Below, one piece after another: positions 21,601 to 29,567 of a DNA stretch of 64,000 nt. A program made the translations under genes and the position numbers. Within the stretch, counting starts at the first letter, position 1. Each line of letters starts with the position of its first letter. The DNA lies in the NCBI RefSeq assembly GCF_024166365.1, contig NC_064834.1, positions 72,308,001 through 72,372,000 of the forward strand. The letters run 5' to 3'. The notes under the pieces are model-generated. The model did no database searches. It saw only the letters and a program-made list of their open reading frames with translations, and was not told the origin of the DNA. This DNA is from Elephas maximus indicus. Lineage: Eukaryota; Chordata; Mammalia; Proboscidea; Elephantidae.

Positions 21601-22198
21601 CTGCTCTCCCCGTGGGACTAGCTGCCTGGGCACAGGCGAGTCACCGAACGGGTCTGGCCTCCAGTCTTGCCATTCTGCAAATCCCAGACCTGCCGTGTCT
21701 CTACCCAAGGTCGTGATGGGGATCCCAAGGACAAAACAAATGCGAGCGCACTCTGTAAATAAACGAAGGCGCGGCCCGAATGTGAGGGCTGTCACCAAGT
21801 GCGCATTAAAGAATAAAAAAATAACCAGCCGCGCCGCACGGGCCGCGGGCCTTCCCGCCGGGCGCACGGGGACAGCTTAGTCCGCGCCCCTTACGTTGGA
21901 CGGAGTTGATGAGCGCCCGGTACTGGTGGCGGATCTGGCGGCACAGGCCTTGGTCGGCCTCCGCCTCCAGGCTCGCCGGATCCAGGCCCTCGTCCCCCGA
22001 ATCCGATGGCTCCTCCTCGTACAGGCTCGGGCGCTCCGGGGCCTCCCTGCGCTCGGGCGCGGCGCCGCGGCGGGATCCCGCAGACAACGGCGACCGCGAG
22101 CGGGAGCGGGTGTGGTCCCGCTGCGCGTCCTGGTCGAGGTCGTGGCCCCGGCCCAGACCCCGGCCCTCCGACCGGCGGCTGCTGCTATCCCCAGACAT
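9569..22198 (-). CDS. NSMCE4A: NSMCE4A, SMC5-SMC6 complex kleisin Nse4a, complete ten-exon coding region
   Basis: Nse4 is the kleisin that bridges the SMC5 and SMC6 heads and binds the NSE1-NSE3 pair. The nuclear complex acts in homologous-recombination repair, fork stability and silencing of extrachromosomal DNA. I spliced ten exons from the sequence; all ten joins keep phase and give 389 codons against about 385 in human. The N-terminus is Arg/Ser-rich and disordered (residues 1-60, [14 protein letters not shown]). It is followed by the NSE3-binding and SMC-contacting helical part ([40 protein letters not shown]). The C-terminal winged-helix kleisin part covers roughly residues 285-375 ([40 protein letters not shown]). 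Identity to the human protein as I recall it is high throughout, so this is an intact orthologue. The promoter is a CpG island without a TATA box. AfroSINEs, L1 ends and MER20 copies sit only in introns. Confidence 0.96.
9731..9825 (-). CDS. NSMCE4A: NSMCE4A coding exon 9 (residues 334-365)
   Basis: 95 bases, acceptor CCAAACAG before 9825 and donor GTAAAG at 9730. Encodes [20 protein letters not shown] followed by [12 protein letters not shown], the most conserved C-terminal motif of the family. Confidence 0.95.
9938..10140 (-). mobile_element. AfroSINE long form
   Basis: Antisense copy with the extra middle segment (GGAGCAGACTGCCACATCTT) between the CCATAGGGTTTCC body and the head. A GTT repeat at its 3' end corresponds to the AAC-type tail. 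Confidence 0.9.
10778..10984 (+). mobile_element. L1 3' end fragment
   Basis: Diverged L1 3' UTR wording: GGAAATGGAACAACCAGAAC, GCTGACACATTGTGG and ACCTCATTTGCTATGTAAAC, with an A-rich tail. Located in an NSMCE4A intron. Confidence 0.7.
11073..11121 (-). CDS. NSMCE4A: NSMCE4A coding exon 8 (residues 318-333)
   Basis: A 49-base exon, acceptor TTTTAG before 11121 and donor GTAAGT at 11072. Encodes [16 protein letters not shown], part of the winged-helix fold. Confidence 0.94.
11590..12290 (-). mobile_element. Old L1M-type LINE 3' region, split by an AfroSINE
   Basis: Antisense L1 wording (AAAGAAGAGTTGCAAGACTG; ACCAATTGTTAAAGTTCTGA; AATTCCCCCAATTCTTTCTC) runs on both sides of the AfroSINE at 11896-12108. 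Confidence 0.65.
11896..12108 (+). mobile_element. AfroSINE long form
   Basis: tRNA-like head (CCCCAGTGGCACAACGGTTA), middle segment and a tail ending GGCGGCACCCAACAACAACA, the RTE-type tail. Confidence 0.88.
12362..12456 (-). CDS. NSMCE4A: NSMCE4A coding exon 7 (residues 286-317)
   Basis: 95 bases, acceptor AG at 12458-12457 and donor GTAAGA at 12361. Encodes [20 protein letters not shown] and [12 protein letters not shown], the start of the Nse4 C-terminal domain that contacts the SMC head. Confidence 0.95.
12485..13340 (+). mobile_element. Old L1M ORF2 end and 3' UTR, split by an AfroSINE
   Basis: Follows the order of an ancient L1 ORF2 3' end: GTTAATCAACCCTTCTGGAG, CCTGCAGAAATATTAGCACA, TTGTTCATTTCAGCAACG and ATACAGCCGTACAATGGG. 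It resumes after the SINE with GTTGCAGAAGAGTGCATA. Confidence 0.65.
12837..13032 (+). mobile_element. AfroSINE long form, diverged
   Basis: GTCCCTGGTATGGTGCAAAC head, GCAGTTTGAGTCTACC box B and a GAGTCAGAGCCGACTCGACC tail. Nested in the old L1M. Confidence 0.85.
13544..13634 (-). CDS. NSMCE4A: NSMCE4A coding exon 6 (residues 256-285)
   Basis: 91 bases, acceptor TTTTTCAG before 13634 and donor GTAAGT at 13543. Encodes [20 protein letters not shown] followed by [10 protein letters not shown], a helix leading into the C-terminal winged-helix domain. Confidence 0.94.
13851..14010 (+). mobile_element. AfroSINE short form with 15-bp target duplication
   Basis: Full-length short-form copy (head CCCTGGTGGCATAATGGTTA, tail CGACTCGACAGCAACGGG). 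Perfect direct repeats TTAATAGAAGAGTAG flank it at 13836-13850 and 14011-14025. Confidence 0.96.
14092..14312 (+). mobile_element. MER20 (hAT-Charlie DNA transposon)
   Basis: CAATGGTTCTCAATCGGGGG start, the GACATTTGCCAATATC block, GCACAGGGCAGCCCC and GGCTGAGAAACCCTAG end match MER20 as I know it. In an NSMCE4A intron. Confidence 0.8.
14540..14639 (-). CDS. NSMCE4A: NSMCE4A coding exon 5 (residues 222-255)
   Basis: 100 bases, acceptor AG at 14641-14640 and a weaker donor GTTTGT at 14539. Encodes [20 protein letters not shown] and [13 protein letters not shown]. This linker is the least conserved part of the protein. The GTTTGT donor departs from the GTAAGT used by most other exons. Confidence 0.9.
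15000..15655. other. Intronic sequence, no feature recognised
   Basis: NSMCE4A intron 4 sequence with no repeat or gene that I can name. The small frames seen here have no support. Confidence 0.3.
15675..16168 (+). mobile_element. 5'-truncated L1 3' UTR with target duplication
   Basis: About 490 bases of the young L1 3' UTR with an A-rich tail. AAAGATTTGGCCTTTACC (15657-15674) is repeated with two changes at 16169-16187. Confidence 0.93.
16205..16320 (+). repeat. MER5-like hAT fragment
   Basis: Contains AGTTACCTGAAAGCTTGTTA, AAAACAGATGCCC and CCCATACCCAGACCTACT in the order typical of MER5 elements. Confidence 0.45.
16660..16880 (+). repeat. MIR-like SINE remnant
   Basis: Order of MIR blocks: AAAGATGACAAAACAAAACC, AGCCACACAGCTAAGTAGTA and AAGGAGCCCAGAC, then GCCTTTCCTGCTAACAC. 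Confidence 0.5.
16925..17092 (-). mobile_element. AfroSINE short form
   Basis: Antisense near-full copy (CCCATTGCCGTCGAGTCAAG tail; CTCTTAACCACTACATCACC head) directly next to the tRNA-Ala pseudogene. Confidence 0.9.
17127..17198 (-). pseudogene. tRNA-Ala(UGC) pseudogene
   Basis: On the minus strand the 72 bases fold like tRNA-Ala: GGGGGTG acceptor, TAGC...AGC D arm, anticodon loop TTTGCGT (UGC) and TTCGATC T loop, ending in A73. G18 is A, G53 is C (breaking the last T-stem pair), one anticodon-stem pair is A-C, and no TTTT terminator follows closely. It is probably no longer functional. It lies in an NSMCE4A intron, antiparallel to nearby L1 sequence. Confidence 0.75.
17228..18050 (+). mobile_element. 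5'-truncated L1 3' UTR with target duplication
   Basis: About 820 bases of L1 3' UTR parallel to 4300-5110. AGAGTTTAGGGG...TTTTA occurs on both sides (about 17210 and 18052). Confidence 0.93.
18181..18332 (-). CDS. NSMCE4A: NSMCE4A coding exon 4 (residues 172-221)
   Basis: 152 bases, acceptor AG at 18334-18333 and donor GTAAGT at 18180. Encodes [20 protein letters not shown], then an acidic stretch, [20 protein letters not shown] and TFHFL. The acidic part (DEGGSDSE) differs from the human wording I recall; the flanks agree. Confidence 0.94.
18570..18797 (+). mobile_element. MER20 (hAT-Charlie DNA transposon), second copy
   Basis: Same block order as at 14092: GGTGGGTCTCAACTGGGGCC, GACAATGTCTGGAAACAT, GACAGCCCCCACAACAAAG and GGTTGAGAAGCCACTG. 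Same orientation, next NSMCE4A intron. Confidence 0.8.
19441..19648 (-). mobile_element. AfroSINE long form
   Basis: Antisense copy with the middle segment AGCAGATTGCCAGGTCTTTC and head CTCTTAACATTTGTACCACC. Confidence 0.9.
19650..20560. other. NSMCE4A intron sequence, no feature recognised
   Basis: AT-rich intronic DNA between the AfroSINE and coding exon 3. I see no further repeat that I can name with support. Confidence 0.3.
20630..20760 (-). CDS. NSMCE4A: NSMCE4A coding exon 3 (residues 128-171)
   Basis: 131 bases, AG at 20762-20761 and donor GTAAGT at 20629. Encodes [20 protein letters not shown] and continues with [24 protein letters not shown], nearly the same as the human protein as I recall it. 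Confidence 0.95.
21098..21175 (-). CDS. NSMCE4A: NSMCE4A coding exon 2 (residues 102-127)
   Basis: 78 bases between an AG acceptor (21177-21176) and GTAATT. Encodes [20 protein letters not shown] followed by NTLFNE. This is the first helical segment after the disordered tail. Confidence 0.94.
21430..21570 (+). repeat. MER5-like hAT fragment
   Basis: AGTGGTTCTCAAATTTTGGC, ACCTGAATCACCCGG and GATTCAGCCTCGCTGG follow the block order of MER5 elements. Confidence 0.55.
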
Positions 22199-22440
22199 CA
22201 CGCCAATTCTCCGTGCAACTTAACAACAGCGGAAGTTCGCTCCAGAAACTGAAACCCCTGCTCCGCGCGCACGGGCTCCCTGCGGAACCAGCCCAGGCGG
22301 CGCGAGCGCACAGCGACGCCTGTGGCCGGAGGCCGACGAGGAGGCGCGTCCCGAGCCTGAGTTGCGCACGGGGCTGGGTGCTTCCCGGCTGCTGTACCCG
22401 GTCACCGGCTGAGCGCCCCTGGGCCCCAGACATTGTGAAC
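21840..22440 (-). promoter_or_regulatory. NSMCE4A: CpG-island promoter of NSMCE4A
   Basis: A GC-rich, CpG-dense block covers exon 1 and about 240 bases upstream, in an otherwise AT-rich, CpG-poor window. It has no TATA box near the start. This is the usual form of a housekeeping promoter. Transcription probably begins between 22210 and 22330 on the minus strand. Confidence 0.75.
21895..22198 (-). CDS. NSMCE4A: NSMCE4A coding exon 1 (residues 1-101)
   Basis: Starts at the ATG at 22198-22196 ([14 protein letters not shown]). The GTG codon just upstream is not used. It contains the RS-rich tail and the block [20 protein letters not shown]. It ends ...INSVQ plus one base before GTAAGG (21894). 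The exon is very GC-rich and lies in the CpG island. Confidence 0.95.
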
Positions 22441-22625
22441 ATAAGATCCTGCTGGGGGGCGGTAATGGGCTAAGTGCCCCTAGGCCCCTAACATCGCGGA
22501 CAGTAAGACCCCCCTGGGGGCTGGGCATGGGCTGAGTGTCTCTTAGGCCCATGACAACGGGGACAGTAAGATCCCGCTGAGCGCCAGGGATGGGCTGAGT
22601 GCCCCTAGGCCCCTGCGGAGGGACC
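22406..22625. repeat. Minisatellite, about 3.5 copies of a 61-63 bp unit
   Basis: GGGCTGAGTGCCCCTAGGCC-like unit starts recur at about 22408, 22469, 22531 and 22594. Each is followed by a variable ACATNG..GACAGTAAGATCC segment, so the period is 61, 62 and 63 bases. The array lies just upstream of the NSMCE4A CpG island and could be used by promoter factors. Confidence 0.85.
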
Positions 22626-22724
22626 TTTTTTCTCCCATGACATTAGGGGCCGTCAGAGCCTGCTATTACAACACTTACCCAGCATTTTAAGGTCCTTAGG
22701 ATCTTTAGGATCTTGGTGCCCTAC

Positions 22725-22861
22725 TCCTCCATGCCCACCCCACTAGGCCTTCTTCATCTTCCCAAGGTCTCTGGCTCCCCAGGGCGCAGCGACAGTCTGG
22801 TAATGCCATGGGCCTGCAGTCTCGGTTTGCTGAGCTTGGTCCCTGTAGTTGAATGGGAAGA
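22725..22861 (+). repeat. Left arm of a 137-bp inverted duplication
   Basis: This segment matches the reverse complement of 24163-24299 over 137 bases without gaps at roughly 88 percent by eye. It begins TCCTCCATGCCCACCCC and ends GTTGAATGGGAAGA. A MIR-like sequence follows directly on the right. Confidence 0.8.
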
Positions 22862-22975
22862 GCTCTGGACTTGGGAGGGAACGCCTAGTTCTTCCAGTCA
22901 CCATCTGTGACCTTGGACTAGTCGCTTAGTTTCCCTGAGCCACAGTGAGGGTATAAAAGGGAGTTTATAGACAGC
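22855..22975 (-). repeat. MIR-like SINE remnant
   Basis: GAGCTCTGGACTTGGGAGGG, TGACCTTGGACTAGTCGCTT and AGTTTCCCTGAGCC are typical antisense MIR blocks. Confidence 0.65.
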
Positions 22976-23289
22976 TGGCAATACCACTGTTGCTAAGGGC
23001 AGAAGAACAAAGGAACCAAACAATCGGCAGGGTTCCCTGCCTTCCTTCTAGTGAGCTCTCCGTTAATCATTTCTACATATTGACAATAATTGACTCTCAA
23101 ATGAAAAGACTCTAAAGTACCTTCAACAGGTTTCAGGCAAGATGGGATTATGTTCAATATAGTTTCAAAGATAAGTGTATTATGGATTTCAGTACGTATA
23201 TTTTGGATTGTACTGCAAATGTTTCCCAGAAGTTCTCTTTGATGCTGAGAACACATTTTATTTTCTCAGAGAGAAATATTATAAGTTGC

Positions 23290-23780
23290 TGTCTTAGTCA
23301 TCTAGTGCTGCTGTAGCAGAAGTACCACACACGGATGGCTTTAACAAAGAGAAATTTATTCTCTCACAGTCTAGTAGGTTACAAGTCCAAATTCAGGGTG
23401 TCAGCTCCAGGCGAAGGCTTTCTTTCTCTGTCAGCTCTGGAGGAAGGTCCTTGTCCTTAATCTTCCCATGGTCCAGGAGCTTCTCAGGCACAGAGGCCCT
23501 GGGTGCAAAAGATGTGCCCTGCTCCAGGTGCTGCTTTCTTGGTGGTATGAGGTCGCCAAATCACTGCTTGCTTCCCTTTCCTTTTATCTCTTGCTAAAAA
23601 CTCCCTTCATACATTGGATCAGCGATGTGACCTGGAAGCGTATTGCAATCCCACCCTAATCCTCTTTAACATAAAATTGCAATCACAAAATGGACGACAA
23701 CCACAGAATACTGGGAATCACGGCCTAACCAAGTTGATACATGCATTTTGGGGGGGGGGGACACAATTCAGTCCATGACA
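23290..23780 (-). mobile_element. Solo LTR, MaLR/MLT1-like, copy 1
   Basis: Starts TGTCTTAGTCATC and ends CCATGACA. On the minus strand it has an AATAAA-type signal near the 3' end. Five-base flanks GTTGC and GTTGG are a slightly changed target duplication. No internal viral region is seen. Confidence 0.85.
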
Positions 23781-23949
23781 GTTGGGTTACTACACAAGCC
23801 TACAAAAATCCCACTTTGTGTATCATATATAATAAGCTTGAGGCAGCCGCTATCCATGGTTTGCTCAGCAGCTGATACCTCACACCTAACCTCTACTTGC
23901 CCAGATTTCACAGAAGATAGGCTCTTGTGCCTGCTTCATTAGGTGAAGT

Positions 23950-24540
23950 GTGATTGGTCTGAAGAGTCATGGCAACCTCATTCCCTCTCTCCAGCAACCA
24001 GTCTGAGAATAGCAAGTAATCCAGTTGTGGCCAGTGAGGTGTAAGGAGGCTTCCCATTTGGATAGAAGACAAAGCCTCTAGGAGAGAAAGCCCTTGTCCC
24101 CACCCTTGCTGTTTCCTTCACATGCTGGCATGAGGACCTGGTGCCTGGCATGATGGCAGCCATCTTCCCATTCAACTACAGGGACTAAGCTCAGCAAACT
24201 GGGGCTGTGGGCCCATGGAGTTGCCAGGCTGTGGCTGTGCCCTGGAGACCCAGAGACCTCAGGAAGATGAAGAAGGCCTAGCGGGGTGGGCGTGGAGGAC
24301 CAGATGAGGTGGCAAGCATGAGGAAAGAACAAAATACTGGAGACAGTGGAGAGGAAAGATAGCCATGACTGAGTTGCTGAAAGAACTCTAGAACTGCCTA
24401 TGTTCAGACTCCTTAGGAAGTAAGCAATAAATATCTTTGTGGTTTAAGCTTTTTGTTTATTTTGTTTTGTAGTTGTTACTTGCAGCCCAATATGTTGTAA
24501 CCAAAACAAATCTAGGTGAAAATTTGTTCAAAATTCCAGA
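23950..24540 (+). repeat. LTR-like remnant containing the right inverted-duplication arm
   Basis: Contains a CAATAAATATC signal followed by GTTGTTACTTGCAGCCC, a usual 3' end of ERVL/MaLR-class LTRs. It also contains a GCCATCTT...CATGAGGA block split by the 137-bp segment. Confidence 0.45.
24163..24299 (-). repeat. Right arm of a 137-bp inverted duplication
   Basis: Reverse-complement partner of 22725-22861. It sits inside an LTR-like remnant (about 23950-24540), between GCAGCCATC and CATGAGG, as if inserted there. Confidence 0.8.
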
Positions 24541-24680
24541 CCGAAACACTTGGAACATTTTATTCAATCCAACAAGCTTCTGATGCATACCAATGGGCCA
24601 AACACCCTACAAAGAGCAGCAGATCACAAAGATAGCTCAGATACTTGCCTTTCCCTTATAGGAAAAAGACATGGAAAGGG

Positions 24681-25196
24681 GTTTTCACGGATTGAATTAT
24701 CTCCCCCCCAAAATGTGTGTATCAACTTGGTTAGACCATGCTTCCCAGTATTGTGTGGCTGTCCTCCATTTTGTGATTGTAATTTTATGCTGAGAGGATT
24801 AGGGTGGGATTGTAACACCACCCTTACCCAGGTCTCCTCCCTGATCCAAGGTAAAGGGGGTTTCCCTGGGGTGTGGCCTGCACCACCTTTTATCTCTCAA
24901 GAAATGAAAGGGAAGCAAGCAGAGAGTTGGAGACCTTATACCACCAAGAAAGCAGCACCAGGAGCAGCGTGCATCCTTTCGACACGGGGTCCCTGCACCT
25001 GAGAAGCTCCTCGACCAGGGGAAGATTGAAGACAAGGACCTTCCTCCAGAGCTGACAGAGAGAGAAAGCCTTCCCTTGGAGCCAACGCCTTGAATTTGGA
25101 CTTGTAACCTACTAGACTGTGAGAAAATAAATTTCTCTTTGTTAAAGCCATCCACTTGTGGTATTTCTGTTATGGCAACACTGGATGACTAAGACA
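24681..25196 (+). mobile_element. Solo LTR, MaLR/MLT1-like, copy 2
   Basis: Sense-oriented member of the same family: CACGGATTGAATTATCTCCC start, CTAGACTGTGAGAAAATAAA signal region and GGATGACTAAGACA end. Confidence 0.85.
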
Positions 25197-25689
25197 GAGG
25201 TTAATTACACTGACTGTGGGAGTGCAGTGGAGAATATAATGCCCAAGGGAGGACAGGAGGTTTTCTTTTCCCTTGTTTTGACATTGGGCCACAGTTTAAG
25301 ACAACTGTGATGTGCCTCACAGAGAAAATACATACGTTAGATAAGCTTCATTCAGGCATGAATCATATACTGCTGGCTTTTTTTATATGTTGAATGCCAA
25401 TGAATCAACAATATCATACATCCAGAAAAAGGAAGAGGCTGCTCTGGAAAGTGCTAAAATAGCACCTATAGTGTGTGATGAAGCTATGGAAAGGATGGAA
25501 AAGTGGCTAACATTTTGGATTTATTAAATGATGACTGATTTAAAAGAAAAAAAAAGTGTAGTGGGCAGCATTGTTGTGAGAATAAAAGCCAAAGAAATTT
25601 ACGGTCACATTTACCCAGGGTCAGGAAAATGTCAAACTCTTCTTGGCTAGTGTTTTAGTGTAAAGAAATGCTGACTAACAGACCACATC

Positions 25690-26190
25690 TACCACAGCCT
25701 CCACCAGACTGAGTCCAGTACAACTAGACAGCTACCGCCACCGACTGCTCTGACGGGGATCATAATAGAGGGTCCCGGACAGAGCTGGAGAAAAATGGAG
25801 AACAAAATTCTAACTCAGAAAAAAGACCAGACTTGCTGGCCTGACAGAGACTGGAGAATCTCTGAGAGTATGGCCTCGGGACACCCTTTCAGCTCAGTAA
25901 TGATGTCACTCCTGAGGTTCACCCTTCAGCCAAAGATTGAAACGGCCCCTGGAACAAAACAAGACCAAAGGGGCACACCAGCCCTGGGGCAGGGACTGGA
26001 AGGCAGGAGGGAACAGGAAAGCTGGTAATCGGGAACCCAAGGTTGGGAAGGGAGAGTGTTGATATGTTGTGGCATTGTTCACCAATGTCAAAGAACAATG
26101 TGTGTACTAACTCTTTGATGAGAAACTAGTTTGTTCTGTAAACTTTCATCTAAAGTGCAAGAAAAATAAGGTTAGAAGCCTTAAAAAAAG
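25690..26190 (+). mobile_element. L1 3' end, older subfamily
   Basis: GACTGCTCTGACGGGGATCA, GGGCACACCAGCCCTGGGGC, GAGAAACTAGTTTGTTCTGT and an A-rich tail match the L1 3' ends at 5340 and 30240. Confidence 0.85.
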
Positions 26191-26235
26191 AAAGAAATGC
26201 CACATATAATTATTTATAAGAAATACATATTAAGT

Positions 26236-26415
26236 TGTTGTTGTTAGTGTTGTTAGGTGCTGCCTGTCGAGTTGGTTCCAACTCATATACTCTCTGGCCC
26301 TGCGTCATCCTCACAATCATTGTTATGTTTGAGTGTATTGTTGCAGCCACTGTGTCAATTCATCTCACTGTGAGTCTTCCTCTTTTTTGATGACCCTCTA
26401 CTTTACTGAACATGA
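26236..26415 (-). mobile_element. RTE (BovB-like) LINE 3' fragment
   Basis: Antisense wording parallel to 45732-45960 (TGCGTCATCCTCACAATCAT; TGTGTCAATTCATCTCACTG), starting with a GTT repeat tail. Confidence 0.8.
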
Positions 26416-26439
26416 TGTTCTTCTCCTGGGACTAATTAA

Positions 26440-26610
26440 CCAAAAACCAACCAAACCCAGTGCTGTTGAGTCAATTCCGACTCATAGTGACCCTATAGGA
26501 CAGAGCAGACCTGCCCCATAGAGTTTCCAAGGAGCACCTGGCGGATTCAAACTGCCGACGCTTTGGTTAGCAGCCATAGCACTTAACCATGACACCACCA
26601 GGGTTTCCCG
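26440..26610 (-). mobile_element. AfroSINE short form
   Basis: Near-full antisense copy (GTTGAGTCAATTCCGACTCA; GGCGGATTCAAACTGCCGAC). Confidence 0.9.
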
Positions 26611-27329
26611 ATTAAGTAAGGTGTCTTTAAATGTAAGCACACATAAAACAAGGTTGTATATTGATCGGTTAATGAAAATGTTATGACCAGAGGCTTGCAG
26701 GAACCTAACTTTGTCTTTCTCCCGGAAGCAATGGCTCAGTCCTTGCTAATTCAGTGTTTGAGGCAACTTTCTAGAATGTAACTACCTAGAATAATGAGAA
26801 TTGACTGTATTTTTTTTTTTTTTTTTGCCAGCTAGAAATCACAGAACTTTCCCCGGCAGTCTGCTATCTTTGTTGCAAGAGCTATGTATTGCTATGACTG
26901 TCAACTCTTCCATAAAAATAGGGAAATGCCTGTGGAGTAGGGGTAAACAACTGGCAACTGGCTCTCTTCCTCTACAAGTTAATTCTCAAATTTGAAAATC
27001 AACGAGCAGCGTCTGTATTACTGGGTTTCTGTACACACTATTTGATGCAGAAACGGTGATCAGTATGATTACTGATTACATTTCCTTTCTTATACTTTTG
27101 CTTTTCCCTATAGTTTCTTTTTTTGAGATGTAAATTAGGAGGTAATGGTTTGTTGACCATCCTTTTCTAGCAGGATAAGACAAATTTACTGCTATAGAGC
27201 AGTTTCTGGCAGGCTTTTGCAGTTTGGGTCAGAGTTTTTATGGTTAATCTTTGGTTTCCTGCATAAGGAAAACCTTAAAATCAAAGTAAGATATCTGCTA
27301 TTAATTTTCCGCCTTAAGAGATGTAAAGG

Positions 27330-27470
27330 AGGCAATTTTTTTAATCTGAAAAATGTTTTTATTCTATGTTTGGTTGATATTTGGCTGAATATAGAATCCT
27401 AAGTCAAAAATAACTTCATGAGGGATTTAAAGGTGTTCCATTGTCTGTTTGAAAAAATCGGATTCAACAT
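27330..27470 (-). repeat. Old L1/HAL1-like fragment
   Basis: GATATTTGGCTGAATATAGA, ATCCTAAGTCAAAAATAAC and GTGTTCCATTGTCTGTT are antisense L1 ORF2-like blocks. Confidence 0.45.
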
Positions 27471-27960
27471 TCATTCAACAAACTTTCATTAGGCACCTAC
27501 GGAATCTCTGGGTGGTAGGAACGATTAATGTGCTTGGCCGCTAAGGGAAAGGTTAGAGGTTCGAGTCTATTCAGAGGCATTTCAGAAGACAGGCCTGGTG
27601 ATCTGCTTCCCAAAACTCAGCCATTGAAAGCCTTACGGAGCACAGTTCTGCTCTGACACGCGTGGGGCTGTACGAGCCAGAACCGACTCAACGGCAATCA
27701 GTTCGGTTTTTACATATTCCAGATACGGCACTACTCTAGACCCAGGGGACATAGCGGTGTAGGAGACACAGTCCCTATTCTCATGGAGAAGACAAATAAT
27801 AAAAGGAAAACAAAAACAAGAGTTGACAATGTTGAGTGCTATGGAGAGTTTGGAGTAAGGACCCAGAAGCTGCCTGAGGGCTGCTATTTTAGATATAACG
27901 GGCAGGGACGCCCTCTCTGAGGAGGGGACATTTGAGCTGCGACTTGGATTATGAGAAGTA
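27470..27960 (+). repeat. L2-like LINE fragment split by an AfroSINE
   Basis: CATTCATTCAACAAACTTTC before the SINE and TAGACCCAGGGGACATAGCG, AGGAGACACAGTCCC and GGACATTTGAGCTGCGAC after it follow L2 3' end order. Confidence 0.6.
27500..27713 (+). mobile_element. AfroSINE long form
   Basis: CTCTGGGTGGTAGGAACGAT head, GTTCGAGTCTATTC box B, middle segment and a CCGACTCAACGGCAATCAGT tail. Confidence 0.87.
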
Positions 27961-28224
27961 AGGAGTCATGTAAAGATATGGGAAAATGTGTTCCAGTAGA
28001 AGCAACAGCGGAGAGAAGTCTTGGAAATTAAAACGAATCTGGCACAGTCAAGAAACTTCAGGAAGGCACATGTGGCTAGAAAGGAAAAGAACACTGGAAA
28101 AAGAGTTTGGCTGTGATTCTCATTACTTTGTAGGCGATCTCCCCCTTCCCCCACCAAAAAAAAAAAAAAAAACACTTAGGATTCCTTGTGAATTACAGAT
28201 GGCCCGGAATTCTTTAACTCTGCT

Positions 28225-28695
28225 CCATCAGTAGGTGGGGTATAGTTGTCCTCCCCTTTAACCTGAGCTCTGAGACGGCCTGATCAACAGGATACAGCGG
28301 AAGTGACACTGAGCCAGTTCCCGGGCCCAGACCTTTGGGGGCTGGCAGCTCCTGCTTGCTATCTATCGGAACACTTGCGCTTAGCCCCCGTCTGCCGTGC
28401 TCTAAGAAGCCCAGTCACGTGGAGAAACCACACGTAGGCCACAGATGAGTTCCCAGCCAACGCCTTTGCCAACTGCCAGCCACGCGATTGGATGTCCAAC
28501 CAAGCTCCAGCTGTTGTCTGGCTGCAGTTACATGAGAACACCCCCCGCCCCCCACACACACACATACACACCTACACACCCAAGCAAGAACTGCCTAGCT
28601 GAGCTCAGCCAACCCACAGAGCTGGGAGCAATAAGGGTGCATTGTATTAAGCCACGGGGTTTTGGATTGTTCATTCTGCAGTTATTGATAACTGG
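28225..28695 (+). repeat. ERVL/MaLR-class LTR remnant with a CA-rich stretch
   Basis: The end ATTAAGCCACGGGGTTTTGG followed by GTTCATTCTGCAGTTATTGA resembles the 3' end of MLT1-type LTRs. A CACACACAC stretch lies at 28551-28582. Confidence 0.45.
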
Positions 28696-28699
28696 TTTC

Positions 28700-29090
28700 T
28701 TTAATTTTGGTGTCCTAAAGTGTCATGGTGATGTGCCTATGGGTACTTTGTCTTTATTCACTGCGCTAGGCCTTTTTTTTAGGCACTTAGTGGGTCTTTT
28801 CAATCGGAGATTCACTTTCTTTAGCTTTGGAAAATATTCTTACATTACTTTTTTGCTAATTTCTTCCTTTAACTTTTCTGTTCTATGTCTGCATCTCCTG
28901 TTGATCAGACATGGGGCTTCACTGATTGATTCTGTAAGCCTTTATATTTTTAAATATATTTTAATTCTATTCTATGAGAGATTTTCATTAAGTTTACCTT
29001 CAGTCTTCTATTCATTTTTTTGGTTTCCAGATATATGGGAGGTTTTGATTTTGTTTTCTTTTTTTTTTTTTCCTGATTGCTAGGCATTTG
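28700..29090. other. T-rich sequence, probably old LINE
   Basis: Long T-rich stretch with TTCTTT runs. It gives a 212-codon hydrophobic frame together with the LTR remnant, which I do not accept as a gene. Confidence 0.3.
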
Positions 29091-29567
29091 GAGGGGATGG
29101 TGTGGGAAGGTATAAAGGAAGAGGCTTCTCCTACACGTATTTTTAATTTTTAGCCCCAGATAGCCTCCTCCATTGTTCCTGGAGTGCAGAGTCCTGGGCC
29201 TTCCCTGGGCTCTGCAGGGACGGCTGGGTCTTGTTTTGGCTACAGCCCTCTCTGCCCCCGCTTACGCCAGTCTAGGCTAGGCCGCTCTGCCTGACACCCC
29301 CGTCACCAGATCTTCATCCACTTTCCATTAACCACAAACGAGGAGGAATCCCTTGCCGACTGACGCACCCGCTCTTGTTTGCTTCATTATAGTCCCCAAA
29401 AACTTAAAAAAAAAATCCTTTGCTGTCCTTTCATGGAGTCTCATGGATGAAAGGACTCATATGTGTGTTTCATCTGCTTCACAGTCTGGAGTTTCTTCTT
29501 CACTGTGTGTGCAGGTAGCAAATCTGAAACATTACCTTTTATTTTTTATAAATCTGTTTACTGGAGT

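Noticed and set aside
21896-22473. Plus-strand frames of 105-155 codons opposite NSMCE4A exon 1
   Set aside because: They are shadows of the CpG island on the opposite strand of a well-supported exon.
22713-24332. Similar translated frames on opposite strands, suggesting a duplicated gene
   Set aside because: The similarity is explained by the 137-bp inverted duplication. Neither frame has gene structure.
28445-29083. 212-codon plus-strand open frame
   Set aside because: It crosses from an LTR remnant into T-rich sequence, is dominated by Phe, Leu and Ser from TTT/TTC/CTT runs, and lacks a splice or family signal.
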